Assembly (NCBI GenBank): GCA_003640385.1
Contig: RCAB01000033.1
Location: 124,001-188,000, forward strand
Length of the DNA stretch: 64,000 nucleotides
Reading direction: 5' to 3'
Source: Setaria digitata
Lineage: Eukaryota; Nematoda; Chromadorea; Rhabditida; Setariidae
Part shown: positions 1 to 12,391 of the stretch, one piece after another
Layout of the letters: every line of letters starts with the position of its first letter
How positions within the stretch are numbered: the first letter of the stretch is position 1
The notes under the pieces: model-generated
Databases searched by the model: none
Told to the model about the DNA's origin: nothing
The model's input: only the letters and a program-made list of their open reading frames with translations
Made by a program: the position numbers and the translations under genes

Positions 1-43
1 TTAGCAAGTCTTCAAATATTCCTTAAAATAGGAGATGTTTTAG

Positions 44-1147
44 GATCAGAGGGTTGTTTACCTCGGGCGAAGCCTTTGAAATACATTTTTGAAAAAGATA
101 TTGTGATGTATGCGCACTTTAATAAACTCGACTACTTTTCTACCGAGTGCAGATATGCACCTAACTCCTTTCGCAGTTATGTAAGGTATGTTTCCCTTGC
201 ATATATGTAATTAAATTCGACTGCATGAATGAGTTAGTGTTATGTCTTCTTGCAGAAAATATGTGAAAGAGTTGGAGAGGCTACAACCGAGAGCGATTTT
301 AGACTTAATAAAATCTGGCGAAGCTATTTGCGCACGCAGCGATGTTTCCTTCCCGAAGCTGACAGCATGTGAAAAGTAAGTGTTAGACTTAATGGTAAGC
401 AATTGTTTCCAGTCGTGGCCAAAAGTGCCAGTAACTGAATGAGTCATCTAAATTTTAGGTGTGGCTGCATGTCGTCGCAGAAACTTTGTAAAGCATGTCT
501 TCTGCTGCAGGGTCTCTTTATGAGCGAATATCACTTGGGAGTGAGAAAGGTAAATTTCTATTAAATGTGTTGTATCTGTATTCACAGCCTTCTTTCATTT
601 CACATCTTGGTAGTCTTGTTTGTAAAAATATTTCACATGTTCATATTTTAATATGAAAAAATATTGTTTTACAAAATGTTTCTCAGACTACTGGAACTGA
701 AAGTTCGATTTTTAGTCATCCCGGAACGCTTTTAATGTTTCGTGCGGTGCCCCTTTCCCGATAGTTCTCTTCAGCTGTTTTGTAGGAAAGTTAGTGGAAA
801 TGACGTATGCATTATGCAGTTATGTTTGTACCTCTTTTGGATCATTTTACGTTGATTACGAACAGTTGATTGATTTATAGTAGGAAATAGTTCGCAATTT
901 GTATTAAATTGGAACTGCCTCACTTGACTTAGCAGCTGTTCACTCTTGATCGTATGTCCTATCCTTAGACTTACCAATTGTTTCCTGACCAGAAAACAAC
1001 CGCCATATATTAGAAGCATTTTCTACTGAGCAAGAACTTGCTCCAAAATTCATTGATTTTCAGAAAACGATGAAAATTGGGACAAGCAAAGAAAAATATC
1101 TTGATAGGAAATGTGGCTGCGAAACAGAAAACACGCTCTGCTTTTGA
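44..1147 (+). CDS. ctu-1: CTU1/NCS6 cytoplasmic tRNA 2-thiolation protein, C-terminal exons (5' end outside window)
   Basis: This is the 3' part of the adenylyltransferase/thiolase that, with CTU2, makes the 2-thio group of mcm5s2U34 in cytosolic tRNAs. Four exons join in phase: 44-185, 256-375, 459-549, 1064-1147 (TGA). The first begins after a TTTTAG acceptor and encodes a CTU1 signature, [14 protein letters not shown] then [20 protein letters not shown]. The second carries [14 protein letters not shown]. The third and fourth hold the C-terminal Cys pairs CEKCGC, CKAC and CGCE expected of the family's C-terminal zinc-binding segment. The N-terminal ATP-pyrophosphatase part (PP-loop SGGxDS) lies left of the window. 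The last intron is 514 bases. The stop lies 47 bases from the convergent IFRD stop. Family assignment is secure; the symbol follows the human name, and the worm gene may be called tut-1. Confidence 0.92.
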
Positions 1148-1194
1148 ATTTGTTTTGTACCTATTAGTACTGAAAACAATTTACGAACTGGAAG

Positions 1195-4100
1195 TCAGTA
1201 TACTATACGCTTGTTTCTTTGCTTTGAACGCTGCAGATCCCTTGTCTTGTTGATCGCATTTTGCATGGCAATCTGCAATAAAATTCCACAAAAAACGGAT
1301 GTGTAGTTCAAGCGATAATAACAACCAAACAAAAGATTGATTTACCTTTTGCGGTTTTTTCATTTTCATTGGAAATATTTCCGTCAGCGGTTCTAAATCG
1401 AACCACTCTCTTAAAATCGGATTTGTTCTGAGGTGAATATTTACATTTCCATACAAAACACCACATATAAAGTCGTACAAGAGTTTCTTCCCACAGGAGT
1501 TTATAATCAATGTTTCATCGCCAAATTTTACATCAAACACAGGCGCTTCTTGTTCCTGAACAAAAATTTTCCCACGGAAATCTTCACGGTTTTGCTGATC
1601 CTTCTACCGAACTATTTTCGGATGCTCTACTGAATTCATATTAGCTTATTTTAATGAAGAAACTTTTCCTCTAACAACTTTGAATGACTAGACGTGATGT
1701 AGACGACGCAGAAGTGGAGTACAGAGTATGGAGAGGCACATTATCTGAAATCCCGTGTATTTCCCAACCTTTTTGACTCGGAATTTCATGGCATCAACTA
1801 TTAAGTTTCCACATGCATGTAGGCTGCCTGAGACTAATTACTTAGAATACCATTCAACTAACCAACTAGTGTACTAAAAATTATTAACATGTTCAGTCCT
1901 TTCCTCAAGGGCGCTTATTGGAGTGCTTTATATCTTCTAGCCACGTTAAAATCAAAACCCGGCCTATCCGTTTATATGAAAGATTCATTGGTTAAAATTT
2001 AGTGCCAAATTTACAGCTAAGTTTGTCGCGCGATGTCTAATAGCACCAAAGAGAGCCAGTATATAAAAATCTGCGACTCCTCAAAATCAAATAAAAACAA
2101 ATTACCTTTATTGAAGCATATATCTGCCTGAACGTGAACCTTTGTATTTTTCGATCTTTTCTAGCTCGAAATTTCAAAGAATCAGTTGTCAAGTTAAGAA
2201 AAATATCCAAAAGATGTTGCTGGTTAGGAAATTGATATTTATCACCAAATGTCGTTACAGCAGCTTCGTGTAATATCGCCAATGCTTTACCTGCACTCAG
2301 TCTCATTTCCAGCTTTAATAAATATGGTATATATGACATATATCCCTGTAGTTGCAGTAGGCCAATAAAATTAGGATTCTACGACAAAAAATAGAGATAT
2401 ATTAAGTACCACATAACTACGCTCACCTGTGAGCCGCTGAGAAACATTGACAATTTAGGTTCATCTAGTAATGCAGTTCTTAATGCCTCTTGCCCTACCT
2501 GAAAACCATACGGCTAAAGCGCTTATTTAATAAATCAATACGAGTAGTGTAAATTGCATATATAATTCATGATATGTGACCAAACTGCTAGTAATCCAAT
2601 CAGCTTTAATGCTTTGAACAATGATACTCTAAATCTGCAAGTCAACCTGTAAGCAATTACTTGTCGTCAAGCCACTGCGTATGACACACCAAACAGTAAC
2701 AAAAGATGACCATGACTTCATTTTTATTCTTACTTGGTGGACCAGCAGGGACCATCCTAATAAAGCTATAGTAAACAGCTTTGCAGAAGCATCACTTGAT
2801 TTCGTACCAAACCAAATAGACCGTAGTGCAGCGACGGATGCCAAGATTGATGCTGACTGTTCGAGTGATAAGAACGTACAAAGAGCCACCGAACGTGCAC
2901 ACTGACTACGCAGTTGAAGACTACGTGATGGATCCGTGCACAGTTGACACAAAAAACTAATAATGGGCTCAATTTCACTTGCAACCTTTTCTCCTTAAAA
3001 TTAAGAGCAAGTGATCAGCAATCTGATTCAGCAAATTAGCAAAGCTTCCTTGATTACTTATCAGTCAAATATGCCTGTCAAAAAAACTCGTAAGCTTAGA
3101 AGTGATTAAATTCCTTCATTTACGGATTTGCTCACTTGAAAATACAACTAGCAACTGAAAATTATTCAGAGATTAAATCCATAACACAAACCCAACTGAA
3201 TCGATGTCAAGGCAGACAGGGAAGCAGCAATTTTTGCTTCTTCTTCCGTTTTTCGTAACGATTTATCAATGATAGCTATTAAGGTCGTAGTCCACTTTTC
3301 GAGATCCGCAGCTACATACCGTAAAGATAACAGCGTCCTGATGTTACTCATTGCAGCTAAACGAACAGATACGCTGCAATGTAAAGCCTTTTCCATTGAT
3401 GATCTAGAAATGAAGATAGAAGGGAAAGTCAAATTACTGTAGTTTGAATGGTGAAACTTAAGCCTATGGAATGAATCCAGAGGAGAACTAATTCGTAACA
3501 CATTTTATTCAGCTACTTTTTGTCGGCTGCATTATCAAAACAAGCATCCAGTTGATCCGAACGAGTAACCGTATCACTCGAGCCTTCCTCATCTGAAATG
3601 TTACGGTCTGAATTTACAGGAAATTCTGTGTCAATGGATGGGACTTTAAAGTACCTAAGACTTTTATTTATTTATTTATTTTTTGAGCTAAGTCTCGGTC
3701 CAATAATAGTTTTTTTTTTTTTTTTTTTTATTGTAAAAAGCAAAGTATTTCCACTTGTCCCTTTAGAAAAGTAAGTTCAGTAAGTTTTTTTGTCCCTGGA
3801 TTTCCTGTGACAACAAATTGGAAAATCCTTAAATACACCAGTTTTAAAGTTTTCACTCCAAAGAAATTAAACTGACTGCTCAGCTAAGAAAATCAAAGCA
3901 GTAAGGGTTTGAACTACAAAATTCTTTCTACATGTCGTGTATAAAACAGGAGGCATAATCATATCAAAAAAAAGAAAAGAAATGTATATTATGTAATTTA
4001 TCAAATTCAAATTTAACGCTTATTCATTCAGTTAAGTGCTTTGAACTGCGTATAACTAACTACCAGTGATAATATGCATATCGTGTTCAGCTGCTGAATG

Positions 4101-4229
4101 TGAAGTGCAGGACAAATCATCACTGTCATCACTAACGTCTACTTCCACCACTGAAAGTAAATTGAATGTAGTTCCACAAAGGAGTTCACTGTAAATATTT
4201 TGGAAAGCAGCAGCAGGAATCTTTTCTTC
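1195..4229 (-). CDS. Interferon-related developmental regulator (IFRD1/IFRD2) family protein
   Basis: IFRD proteins are armadillo-like nuclear/cytosolic co-regulators with a conserved C-terminal IFRD domain. Exons in transcript order: 4190-4229, 4064-4150, 3517-3592, 3192-3403, 2734-2993, 2427-2498, 2106-2378, 1346-1555, 1195-1272 (TGA). All junctions keep frame and give about 435 residues, near the 451 of human IFRD1, so little is missing. An acidic N-terminal stretch (VSDDSDDLSCTSHS) is followed by the repeat region (IIDKSLRKTEEEAKIAASLSA, cut here to its core) with RLSAGKALAILHE, and the C-terminal RARKDRKIQRFTFR, HLRTNPILREWF and a basic tail (RSKQRNKR). The start codon was not found. A possible first exon lies near 5,640-5,776. 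Intron donor 3191 (GTTTGT) is weaker than the rest. Assignment is firm; the 5' end is not. Confidence 0.87.
3710..3729. repeat. T homopolymer (20)
   Basis: One of at least seven A/T runs of 20 or more bases in the window; others are 9123-9142, 19859-19882, 26297-26317, 39198-39221, 53334-53353 and 58878-58897. Here it lies in an IFRD intron. Confidence 0.85.
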
Positions 4230-7200
4230 CTACATTTCCAGGTTAGCTTTTAGCCATATACAAACCTTATTCTTTCGGGGACTAGATTCTAGATTTTTGG
4301 TTTTTTTTTTGTGTCTGGTATTCTATAAGTCTACCATCTCTTGCTTTAGACAGGCTCTCAACTGGAAAGCATGCAATAGTTTAAGAAGAAACGAGTACAG
4401 ATGGCACCGTTTCAAACAGCAGTCACAGTGCTCAATTTGTCTAACTATCAAATTTGGCAAATTAAAACATCTTCAAGACCGACTAAATTCTGTTCTGTGC
4501 ATCTAAATTTCGGTGAATTTACAGTCAGAGATTAGAGCGAAAGCAACATAAGATTTTATGAAGTCTCTGTCGTTAGTGAAAAGGAAGAAAAGAGACACCA
4601 GTTTTATGCGATGTAGAGGAGAAAACAGCAAAATCTTCCCGATCGACTTTGTTTTTATTACGTCGTTTTCCCATTCAACCAAATAATATTTGTCAATATT
4701 AATTAAGCAGCACAAATGGCATCCCGATAGAGATCAAACTGCTGAGCGACCAAGTTTTCGAAAAATTAATAAGAACAGTAGAGGAATAAGAAGATACTAG
4801 ATTTTTAACTGGTAACAGCGAGCGTTATCACCACGGGTTCAGCTGGACGAACGCTCCATTAATCTTATTACTAAATCAACAGCGAAAAGTAGAGCAAAAG
4901 GAAAATTTAATAGTAAGCAGTGAGGTCTAAATGAAACACATGACTCTACTTTCGCAAAGACAGACAAGTGCCCAACAGCAGTAATATGCGGGATAAATCA
5001 CAGGATTCGATAATCATCTATTACGTTACAATACACTTTTTGCTAACTACGGCTATATCATCCCAGCACCTGAATGAGAGCTACCTTCCCATAACCTACC
5101 CATTCACTGAAAAGACCGAGGCTATCGGTTCATAGGCCTTGCCTCGTCCATCCGACCACTTCAAACCATGTGGTTGTGAGTAACGATGACAGCCACATGT
5201 TGCTAATGCTTGTGGATCATCTAAACTTCTGGATTATATCTAAAACAGTATAGCTCGATTCAAAGGAGTTACGCATTTTATACGCTTCTCATTACAAGTA
5301 CTGGAATGATAAATGCAAGGGATAAATGAGATGTAAGCAAAAAATTTAGAAGAATACTTTCCATATTCCACGCAGATGTTTGTTTAACTTCAAGTGTGTT
5401 TGACTTATTTTTCTCATTTAATTGTTCTTCGGAGTAGTTTTATATATTCATTAGTTTTTATATGTAGAAAGAGGTACTAAGTTATTTTTAGACCTATCTT
5501 GAACTACTTCTGTTGGATCAAAACCAACCAGAGGCACCTCGCTGGCAGGATTTGCAACTTATATAACTTTTATGGTGCATAACTCGTTTTTTTCGTTATG
5601 AAATAATTTAAGGGAAAGTAGCATTTTTAATTTATAACAATATTTGAGAAATACTTGCACTAGCGACAACGTACACAGTAATTGATTTAGTTCGGATGTT
5701 ATTTCTGCTGATCCTTCAGGTCCATCTTCTTTATTTTTGCTGTCTTGTTTGCTTGATTCCCTGCTTTCTAGTTCAGCCCACATAGAACGATTGTCATGAT
5801 AGGAGTAAGAAACCTTAATTGTCAGTATTCTTTTTCATGATATTTTCTTTGAAACTTTTCATCTGGATTCTTAATTTTTAATCAATATTCGGTACACAAA
5901 CTTCTCTGTTGTGAGAAATTCATAACCAAATTTGATTATCTAAGCATAACAATTGTCGTTAGAAGTCTTTGAAAGCAATCGAATTTTCTAAATATTAGTC
6001 GCTGATTTCAATCAAATCAGAAAATATTTTGTAATCAAATTATAATGATAGAGATAATGTACAGACTACCACATTAGCACCATCAGTAAGCTCTTTAACA
6101 TGTAAATGTTAAACGGCGCTTTTCTTTTCTCAACGTCAACATTCCCGGAAATGTCATATTCGTCCAGAATCCAGTGGGATGGCAAAAATTATCATAATCC
6201 CTGTTGCGAACATTGTATACTGGTATAGTTTTGCTCAAACAAATTCGTTAATGATTTGCTGGTCAATTCTATTACCTCCCTATCTTGACAGCTCAACAAG
6301 CTGGCGGTGAAGAATAATAAAAAAATAATTCACCGCTGAGTAATGTATGAATTAGACAGACAATTAGTGAGTAGCATTCATCGTCCCAGTAATTCTCTGG
6401 CTGCCGACAAATCCCTTCATGTCCCATTTATCTCACTGTATCCCCTTTTCAACTAGTCTGACGAACGCCATCGATCTGTTAACGGCTTGATGTTGACAAC
6501 CACACACTTCCGGTAAAAGTCGGTGACCTTACCCGAGTATGGTTCAGTTGTGACCCAACTATCCATCCCTTTTTCCCTTGTTGCTTTCCCTCTTCCTTTA
6601 CCCCTTGACGAACATTATCCGATAGTTAAAACTCACAAGCACATATCTATTCTCTATCCCAATTCTCGGTTCATTAAACTCCGTTCTTCTGGGTTATCTT
6701 TTATCTACTTTGATCACTGCTAACCAATCCGATATTTCTACAATCAAATCAGTTTGAATTGAATATTAACCTTTTCAACCTTAACTTAAATTTTGGTCAT
6801 TTCGACCACTGCAAAATTTAACCGCAATAAGCAGTCGAAAGAGGAAGATGAGTTGAAACTTAGAGAGTACGAAAGGGATAAAAAAGGAGTTGAGAGAAAA
6901 AAGGATGAGTGTGACATGGTATCGAAATGATTCGATAGCAAATTTTCCTTTGTACTTTTTTAAGACCATAATTTTTGGTTCAAATCAGCAAAAATATTGT
7001 TTTTAAGGAAAGATGAAGCATTATCATCAGCGTTATGGATTTATTTTACTCTACTGTTCTGTTTAACCCTTTTACCGGCTATGAAATGGTTGTCAAGAAG
7101 TGTTTATAATAATTTAAAACAGTATTATTCTGCCGTAGATGCAATCCAATATGCTGCACAGAGAATTCAACAGTTTACGTATTTCTACCCATTTCAACAC

Positions 7201-7416
7201 CCGAATAGTAAAGACTCCTTCAATAACTATTATGTTTTCCACTTCTTTTATACTGTTTAATTAAAAACAACCTAACAATTAATAGCTTTAATGGCTTTTA
7301 AAATATGAATTAGAACCGGTGATATGAATTAAATATGCAGTCAAAGAGAAGATGAGTTAAGTGAACCTTCTGAAAGATTGGTCATAAACGACAAACAAAA
7401 CCTATATGGGTTAGTT

Positions 7417-7455
7417 TGTTATATCGTGTTATATTATGTTATATTTTGTTATATC
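7417..7455. repeat. Short TTATAT-type minisatellite
   Basis: Four imperfect copies of a 10-11 base unit, TGTTATAT(CG/TA/TT), lie in tandem. This is low-complexity intergenic DNA with no coding potential. Confidence 0.7.
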
Positions 7456-8243
7456 CCTCTTTCTGCGGAAAGCATCCCTTCTTCCTTTTGCTTCTATATC
7501 AAAAATTCATGACTTCTAGAAGCCAATATAGTAGATAACGATACATTATTTGTTACTTCCTTGGAAATTTGGCTGACGAAAGAAATCGAAATTGAAATTG
7601 AGCATGGAAGCGTGAAATGTTGACAGTTTTTAGGCAACCGACCGTCGAGGACGAATGGCACTTTTTTTACGGATGCCTCAAGGTAACTATAAATGGAAAG
7701 AGAACCACAGCTTGAGAGAGGGAGGAACAGAAAGCCAGATGTGCATATGTATGAATGTATGTAAACAGGGGCAGAAGCGATGTCACCTTTCTAACATTTA
7801 TTCATTTCCTGTCCAGTGTTTTTCCTCGTTGGAGTCATGTTTTGGGTAGAAGATACAAGTTTGCTCTTTTTCATTCCCCATTTTCACTACTATTTCAGAT
7901 GATAACCTGCAAAGGAACTTTTTATCGTCCAGCCGACATATTTGAGTAATTAAGAAAGCTTCGAAAAGACAATGTCAGAAAGAAAAGTATGGAGGTGGGA
8001 AAGGAAGTATATTGCTTTCAGAAATGAAGTGAAAGCACTTTAAAACTGCTCCCATTATTGGGAGATTGTAACGGTGACAGGGATGAAAAAAGAAAGAAGG
8101 CGCTAATGTTGTTATAGTGGCTGGGGAGTAGAAATGCTTTAAGTAAATGAGCTTCAATCCCCGGTGGTATCCATCTCGTTCTTTTTGTTCGGTTCCGAAC
8201 CATCGAGTAACTATCCTATAATTTTCGTAATACATTCCCTAGC

Positions 8244-8266
8244 CTCCCCTCCCCCCCCCCCCCTCC
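8244..8266. repeat. Poly-C tract
   Basis: A run of 14 C within a C/T-only stretch, the only long G/C homopolymer in the window. Length is likely uncertain in any assembly because such runs are hard to sequence. Confidence 0.8.
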
Positions 8267-8622
8267 TCACATCCCATCCATCACATTATCCAATTTTTGA
8301 AATTTGTTTAAAATTTTTGCCTTAAAATTCTTGTCTTCCTCAATTTCATATCTTCAACTTTATTCCATGATTTGAAGCTCAAGCTCATTTATTTATCTTT
8401 GAATTTTCAATATAAGAAGTGGATTTAGATTGCAGTTGCCGAGTACGAATAGTAATTAAACTAAGCTATTAACAAATACTTTCTGTATTATTTGTAACAA
8501 AAGATTTTGATAAGTCATAACTATTTTCTCGCGCATATTTATTTTCTCAATCACATGGTTTGAAAAAGAGCAGCATATGATGATCAAGTAACAGAGAGAT
8601 GTGGACTCAGTAAAACAATCAG

Positions 8623-11600
8623 TTAATACGAACCAGCAGCAGTTGCAGCATTCGTGGATGGATACAGTGAATAGGAAGATGTTCGCATTGATATGCTGTT
8701 GTTAGCACTACTCCGGGTACTGTTCGTGTTTCCGTTTAGATTACTGCCGTTTGGTGGTATAGACTCAGAACCGAGATCTCGCATCGAGCCTGTCCAACAG
8801 TCACCGAGAAATCCATCTAAAAGACAATTCCGTTAATGCACTGGCGGAATTTCTACACTTAATATTACTAATCAAAAATTCGATTAAATAAAATATGCAA
8901 ATGCCCCTGATAAATTACGAACTTCTGAACAGCAAATCATGACTTCAACGCAGACACCTATAAATTAAAAAAATTTCGAAAATGAATTTGGAAACAAAAA
9001 CAAAATTCAAAACAGTTTCCTAGCAGTGAAATCATTTCAAATGATCACTCAGTCAACCTTTCCAACTTTTTATCCTCAAAATTATTTCACTGTCGATTGT
9101 TGCAACAATTCCATTAGAGTTCTTTTTTTTTTTTTTTTTTTTCAAAAAAATCGGCGTCTTTGGTGGATTTCATCAGCGCTGTCTGCTACCCTTTGATGAG
9201 GAATGATAGTTTCTTACATCGATAAGTTGCGATATATTTTCTGGGGTAAAGAGAATGTTTTATTTGTAGGCCATAGTGACGAGATGGATAACTGTTCACA
9301 AGAGCCTCAGTTTAAATGAAGTAAGCTGTTGCATTAAATAGTTCTTATTGCGATTAATTCTGTTTTCATCACAGGAAAGCTTTACAATTTGAAAAAAGAA
9401 AAAAAAACAGTTGTTTCTAATTCTCAAATAAAATGCTGAAAAATTCTTTGAAAGCTTTTAAATAAATTACAGTTTATTGCAAATACATAAACTTTTTTAC
9501 TAAAGGAACAATCGTAATGATGTTGATAAAAGATGATACGACCAACAAATTCAAGCACTTACCAAAATATGTTTGAGAATTTATACTTGACGATGTGATT
9601 ACTGTAGGACCTGTTCCTTCCCAGCCTTTGTCTAAAAAAAAAGTGCTTACAGTAGAAAAACTTGCTTTTGCAGTCAAGAATACCTTATAACACTAAACCA
9701 ATAAATTGAAGACAAGAATAATGGGTTAAGAGGTAAAGACGTTGTTCAAATATTCTATTTCTTTTCAAGCAAAAATTCAACTTTGTGCAAATTAAAACAT
9801 AGTCAGGAAAACACCTCATTCTTTTACATTATTCAGTCACTTAGACCAGTGCCTGTAGTTAGCTTTAAACAATTACAATAAATAAAAAGCAATGTGCACC
9901 TAGAGAAGCATGAAGTCGTGAGGCGAACGTATTTTTATTCACCGTTTTAAAATTTGTCGTTAATTGCTGCGCTACTTGAGAATTGTCCACGCTACTCTTG
10001 AAACAATTTAATTTGCAATCAGATCAGGAATGAAGCTGAAGACGCATACGTTGGCATTGACTGATGGCCATCTAGGGGCGGTGATACTTACTAATAACAG
10101 TGAAACAGTTTTTGATGAGTAAACACTAAATGAAAACATGGAGGACGGATAATTTCAATCCCATTTAATGTCAAATTTTTCTTCTAAACGGTATGAAGAA
10201 ATTATGTTTGGCTAACTATTTTAAAAAATCGAATTTTCAATGATCTCTGTCAAAATAAAATGTTTTAGAATTAATCCCATGAGGAAGATGCAGAACAATA
10301 TTCTAAATGAATCGGGTAAATGGCAGATTTTGGAAAACAGACTTTGGAAGACTGTTCGAAACCTAGGAGCTCATTGATAGAATAAGGAGTTGTTGGAGCT
10401 AAAAAAGCTGTTTGATGAAGGCTTCTTTCTGATAAGCGATCCACTGCTGATTTGTTCCGGACAATTCGATTAATCGAAGACACACTTGGTACATTTTCAG
10501 CATCACATACTCGTTCCTGAATTTAGGCAACAGCAAATATTTTTTTTATGATTTTTAGCACCATATTTCATAACATCTACATTTTGAAAGTAGATGTTTG
10601 GCGTAAGAACATGTAATTAAGATTGGTACTTGCAGGTCTCGAAAACTTTTAATTCGAGAATTAGTATAAGTTCAAGAGAGAATAAATAACGACGTTTTGG
10701 AACTTCTCTTATTTTGTGATTTCTCATTCATTTCTGAACATGCAAATTAGGGCTCCTAATAATTTAGGCGAGAAAAACGTTCCTCTGCAGAACTGTTTTT
10801 GAATTAAAGTACTGCGAGTAACGTATTTTAAAAATCACCACGTCATTTATCAAAATCATTAATAATCGCTGTTTTAGATTAAACCACAGCTCTACAAGAA
10901 ATTTTTCCCTGACGACTTCAAAGAAATACATAGAATCTATTATCTTAAAAATTAATTCATGAAACCAAAAATTTTTATTCGGAATGCTCGATACTCCCTG
11001 CCTAATGCACGGTTGCAAAAATCCTTTCAACCGCAAGGAAAAAAAAAAGGAATAAATCAAGAGCTGTGAAAACACTTAACACTGATTTAACCTTTAAAAA
11101 AAAAGGTTTATTTGGGAACAATATTCCGGGAGGAAAACAAGAATGTACTATTGTGAAATGTTAGAAACAATGAAGAAGGTGTAGTCACAGAAGCTCTTGT
11201 ACCGATATTTTAAAAAAGTAGGAGAACTTTAAAACCTCAAATAAGTTAAGGTGTAGTCACCTCAAGTAATTTTTCTCGAATTTCCCAAGCAAACATTGTT
11301 GGATTAGCTCTTTTGTAAGCGGCAATTGTTTGAACGACTTTTGGTGTAGCCACTTTTGGCTTTGACCCACCAATAACACCTAAAGTGGACGACTACAAAC
11401 TTAAAAAGTGCAGAAATAGATTTAAATAAGTGCTAACATAGCAGGTGTGGTTAGTGAAGATGAGTTGGAAAATCAGCCTTAGCAGTTTCCAAAAATTCGA
11501 AAGAGCTCCAAGAAGTAAAATTTTGTTTGCCAGCTCTGACCTTCGCAATAGCCAAAAAATAAAATAAAATTTGGACTAAGATGAAGTGAAATAAAAACCC

Positions 11601-12391
11601 AAGAATCACAGGTCTTTTTGATAATGAAACATCACTTCCAAGCTTCATTCGTTATAAGTCGATCAAAATGAAGAACTAAGAAGGAAGCAGAAATTGAGTT
11701 CGTATATTAACTTCTCCTTAAATTTCTTACTTGAAAAAAAAAGAAAAAGACCTGGTCGAATGGATCCGGTCTCATAGTAACGGCCGAGTATCTTCGACAC
11801 ACACCCGTGTGACACCCGTAATTGACGTGAGATGTCGCAGGGACGAATGCCTTGATGTGCTAATTCAACAATTCGATTCCGGATGTGGTCTGGTAAAGGA
11901 CGTCCATTCACAAAAACACCACCTAGTTGATTGACGCCCGTATGACCTAGCATCAAAAAGAATGAGTTCGGAATTTTGCAATTTATTTAGTTACATTGCG
12001 CATTTTCTTAAATTCGAAGTGTACATTCGTTTGCTGAAATCGTTTGCTTGATCGCTTACGGGAAAAATACTTTTAAAATGGCGCTGCGGAAATAGTTCCT
12101 TATTGATTGCTACAGTGATTTCCACTACAAAATGAACTTACTGAAGAGTTCATAGATTTAACGAAGTTCACTAACAAGTTGATCCAGGAAATATAATTAA
12201 AAAGTAATTTTGCTCAAAAATAGACATAATATGATTAGGGCATTACTGGTAAATGGTTGAGTATACAGAGCAGCGGCAGCAGCGGCAGCGGCAGCAGCAT
12301 TAGCGGTACCAGTACCTGCACTTGATACAGTCGTTCCGGCCGGATTGTACGTAGCTGCTGCGGCATATCGAGGCCACAAGGAGCAATCCAT
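8623..12391 (-). CDS. Pax2/5/8-class paired-domain transcription factor (EGL-38/PAX-2 type)
   Basis: This encodes a nuclear DNA-binding developmental regulator. Six exons join in phase: 12247-12391 (ATG), 11752-11946, 11261-11379, 10363-10516, 9563-9631, 8623-8816 (TAA), giving 291 residues. Residues 1-48 start [13 protein letters not shown] and hold a run of ten Ala. The paired domain spans about 49-176: [69 protein letters not shown] Pax octapeptide, YSINELLG, follows near 197-204. No homeodomain is present. The last 87 residues are Ser/Asn/Thr-rich and end in a short Ala stretch. The donor after the octapeptide (10362, GTTTCG) is inferred from phase; reading through it gives a stop at 10,271, a possible short isoform. 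Which nematode paralogue (egl-38 or pax-2) it matches cannot be told here. Confidence 0.93.

Larger units (their letters stand above)
4230..8622. other. Gene-poor stretch upstream of IFRD and downstream of pax
   Basis: I see no gene I can support here. It may hold the missing 5' exon of the IFRD gene: on the minus strand at 5,640-5,776 a hydrophilic Lys/Glu/Ser-rich frame begins MWAELESRESSKQ and could splice to 4229, but the best-looking donors do not give the required phase. Low-complexity DNA includes an ATATT/TTATA minisatellite (7,417-7,455) and a C tract (8,244-8,266). Other open frames are short and compositionally intron-like. Confidence 0.5.

Noticed and set aside
1200..1272. A minus-strand frame reading GSAAFKAKKQA, very like the vertebrate IFRD C-terminal NSAAFKARTKA
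   Set aside because: It is one base out of phase with the upstream exon, and the intron 1273-1345 is 73 bases. The spliced frame IAMQNAINKTRDLQRSKQRN aligns without gaps to the same family tail, so the match is a coincidence of frame.
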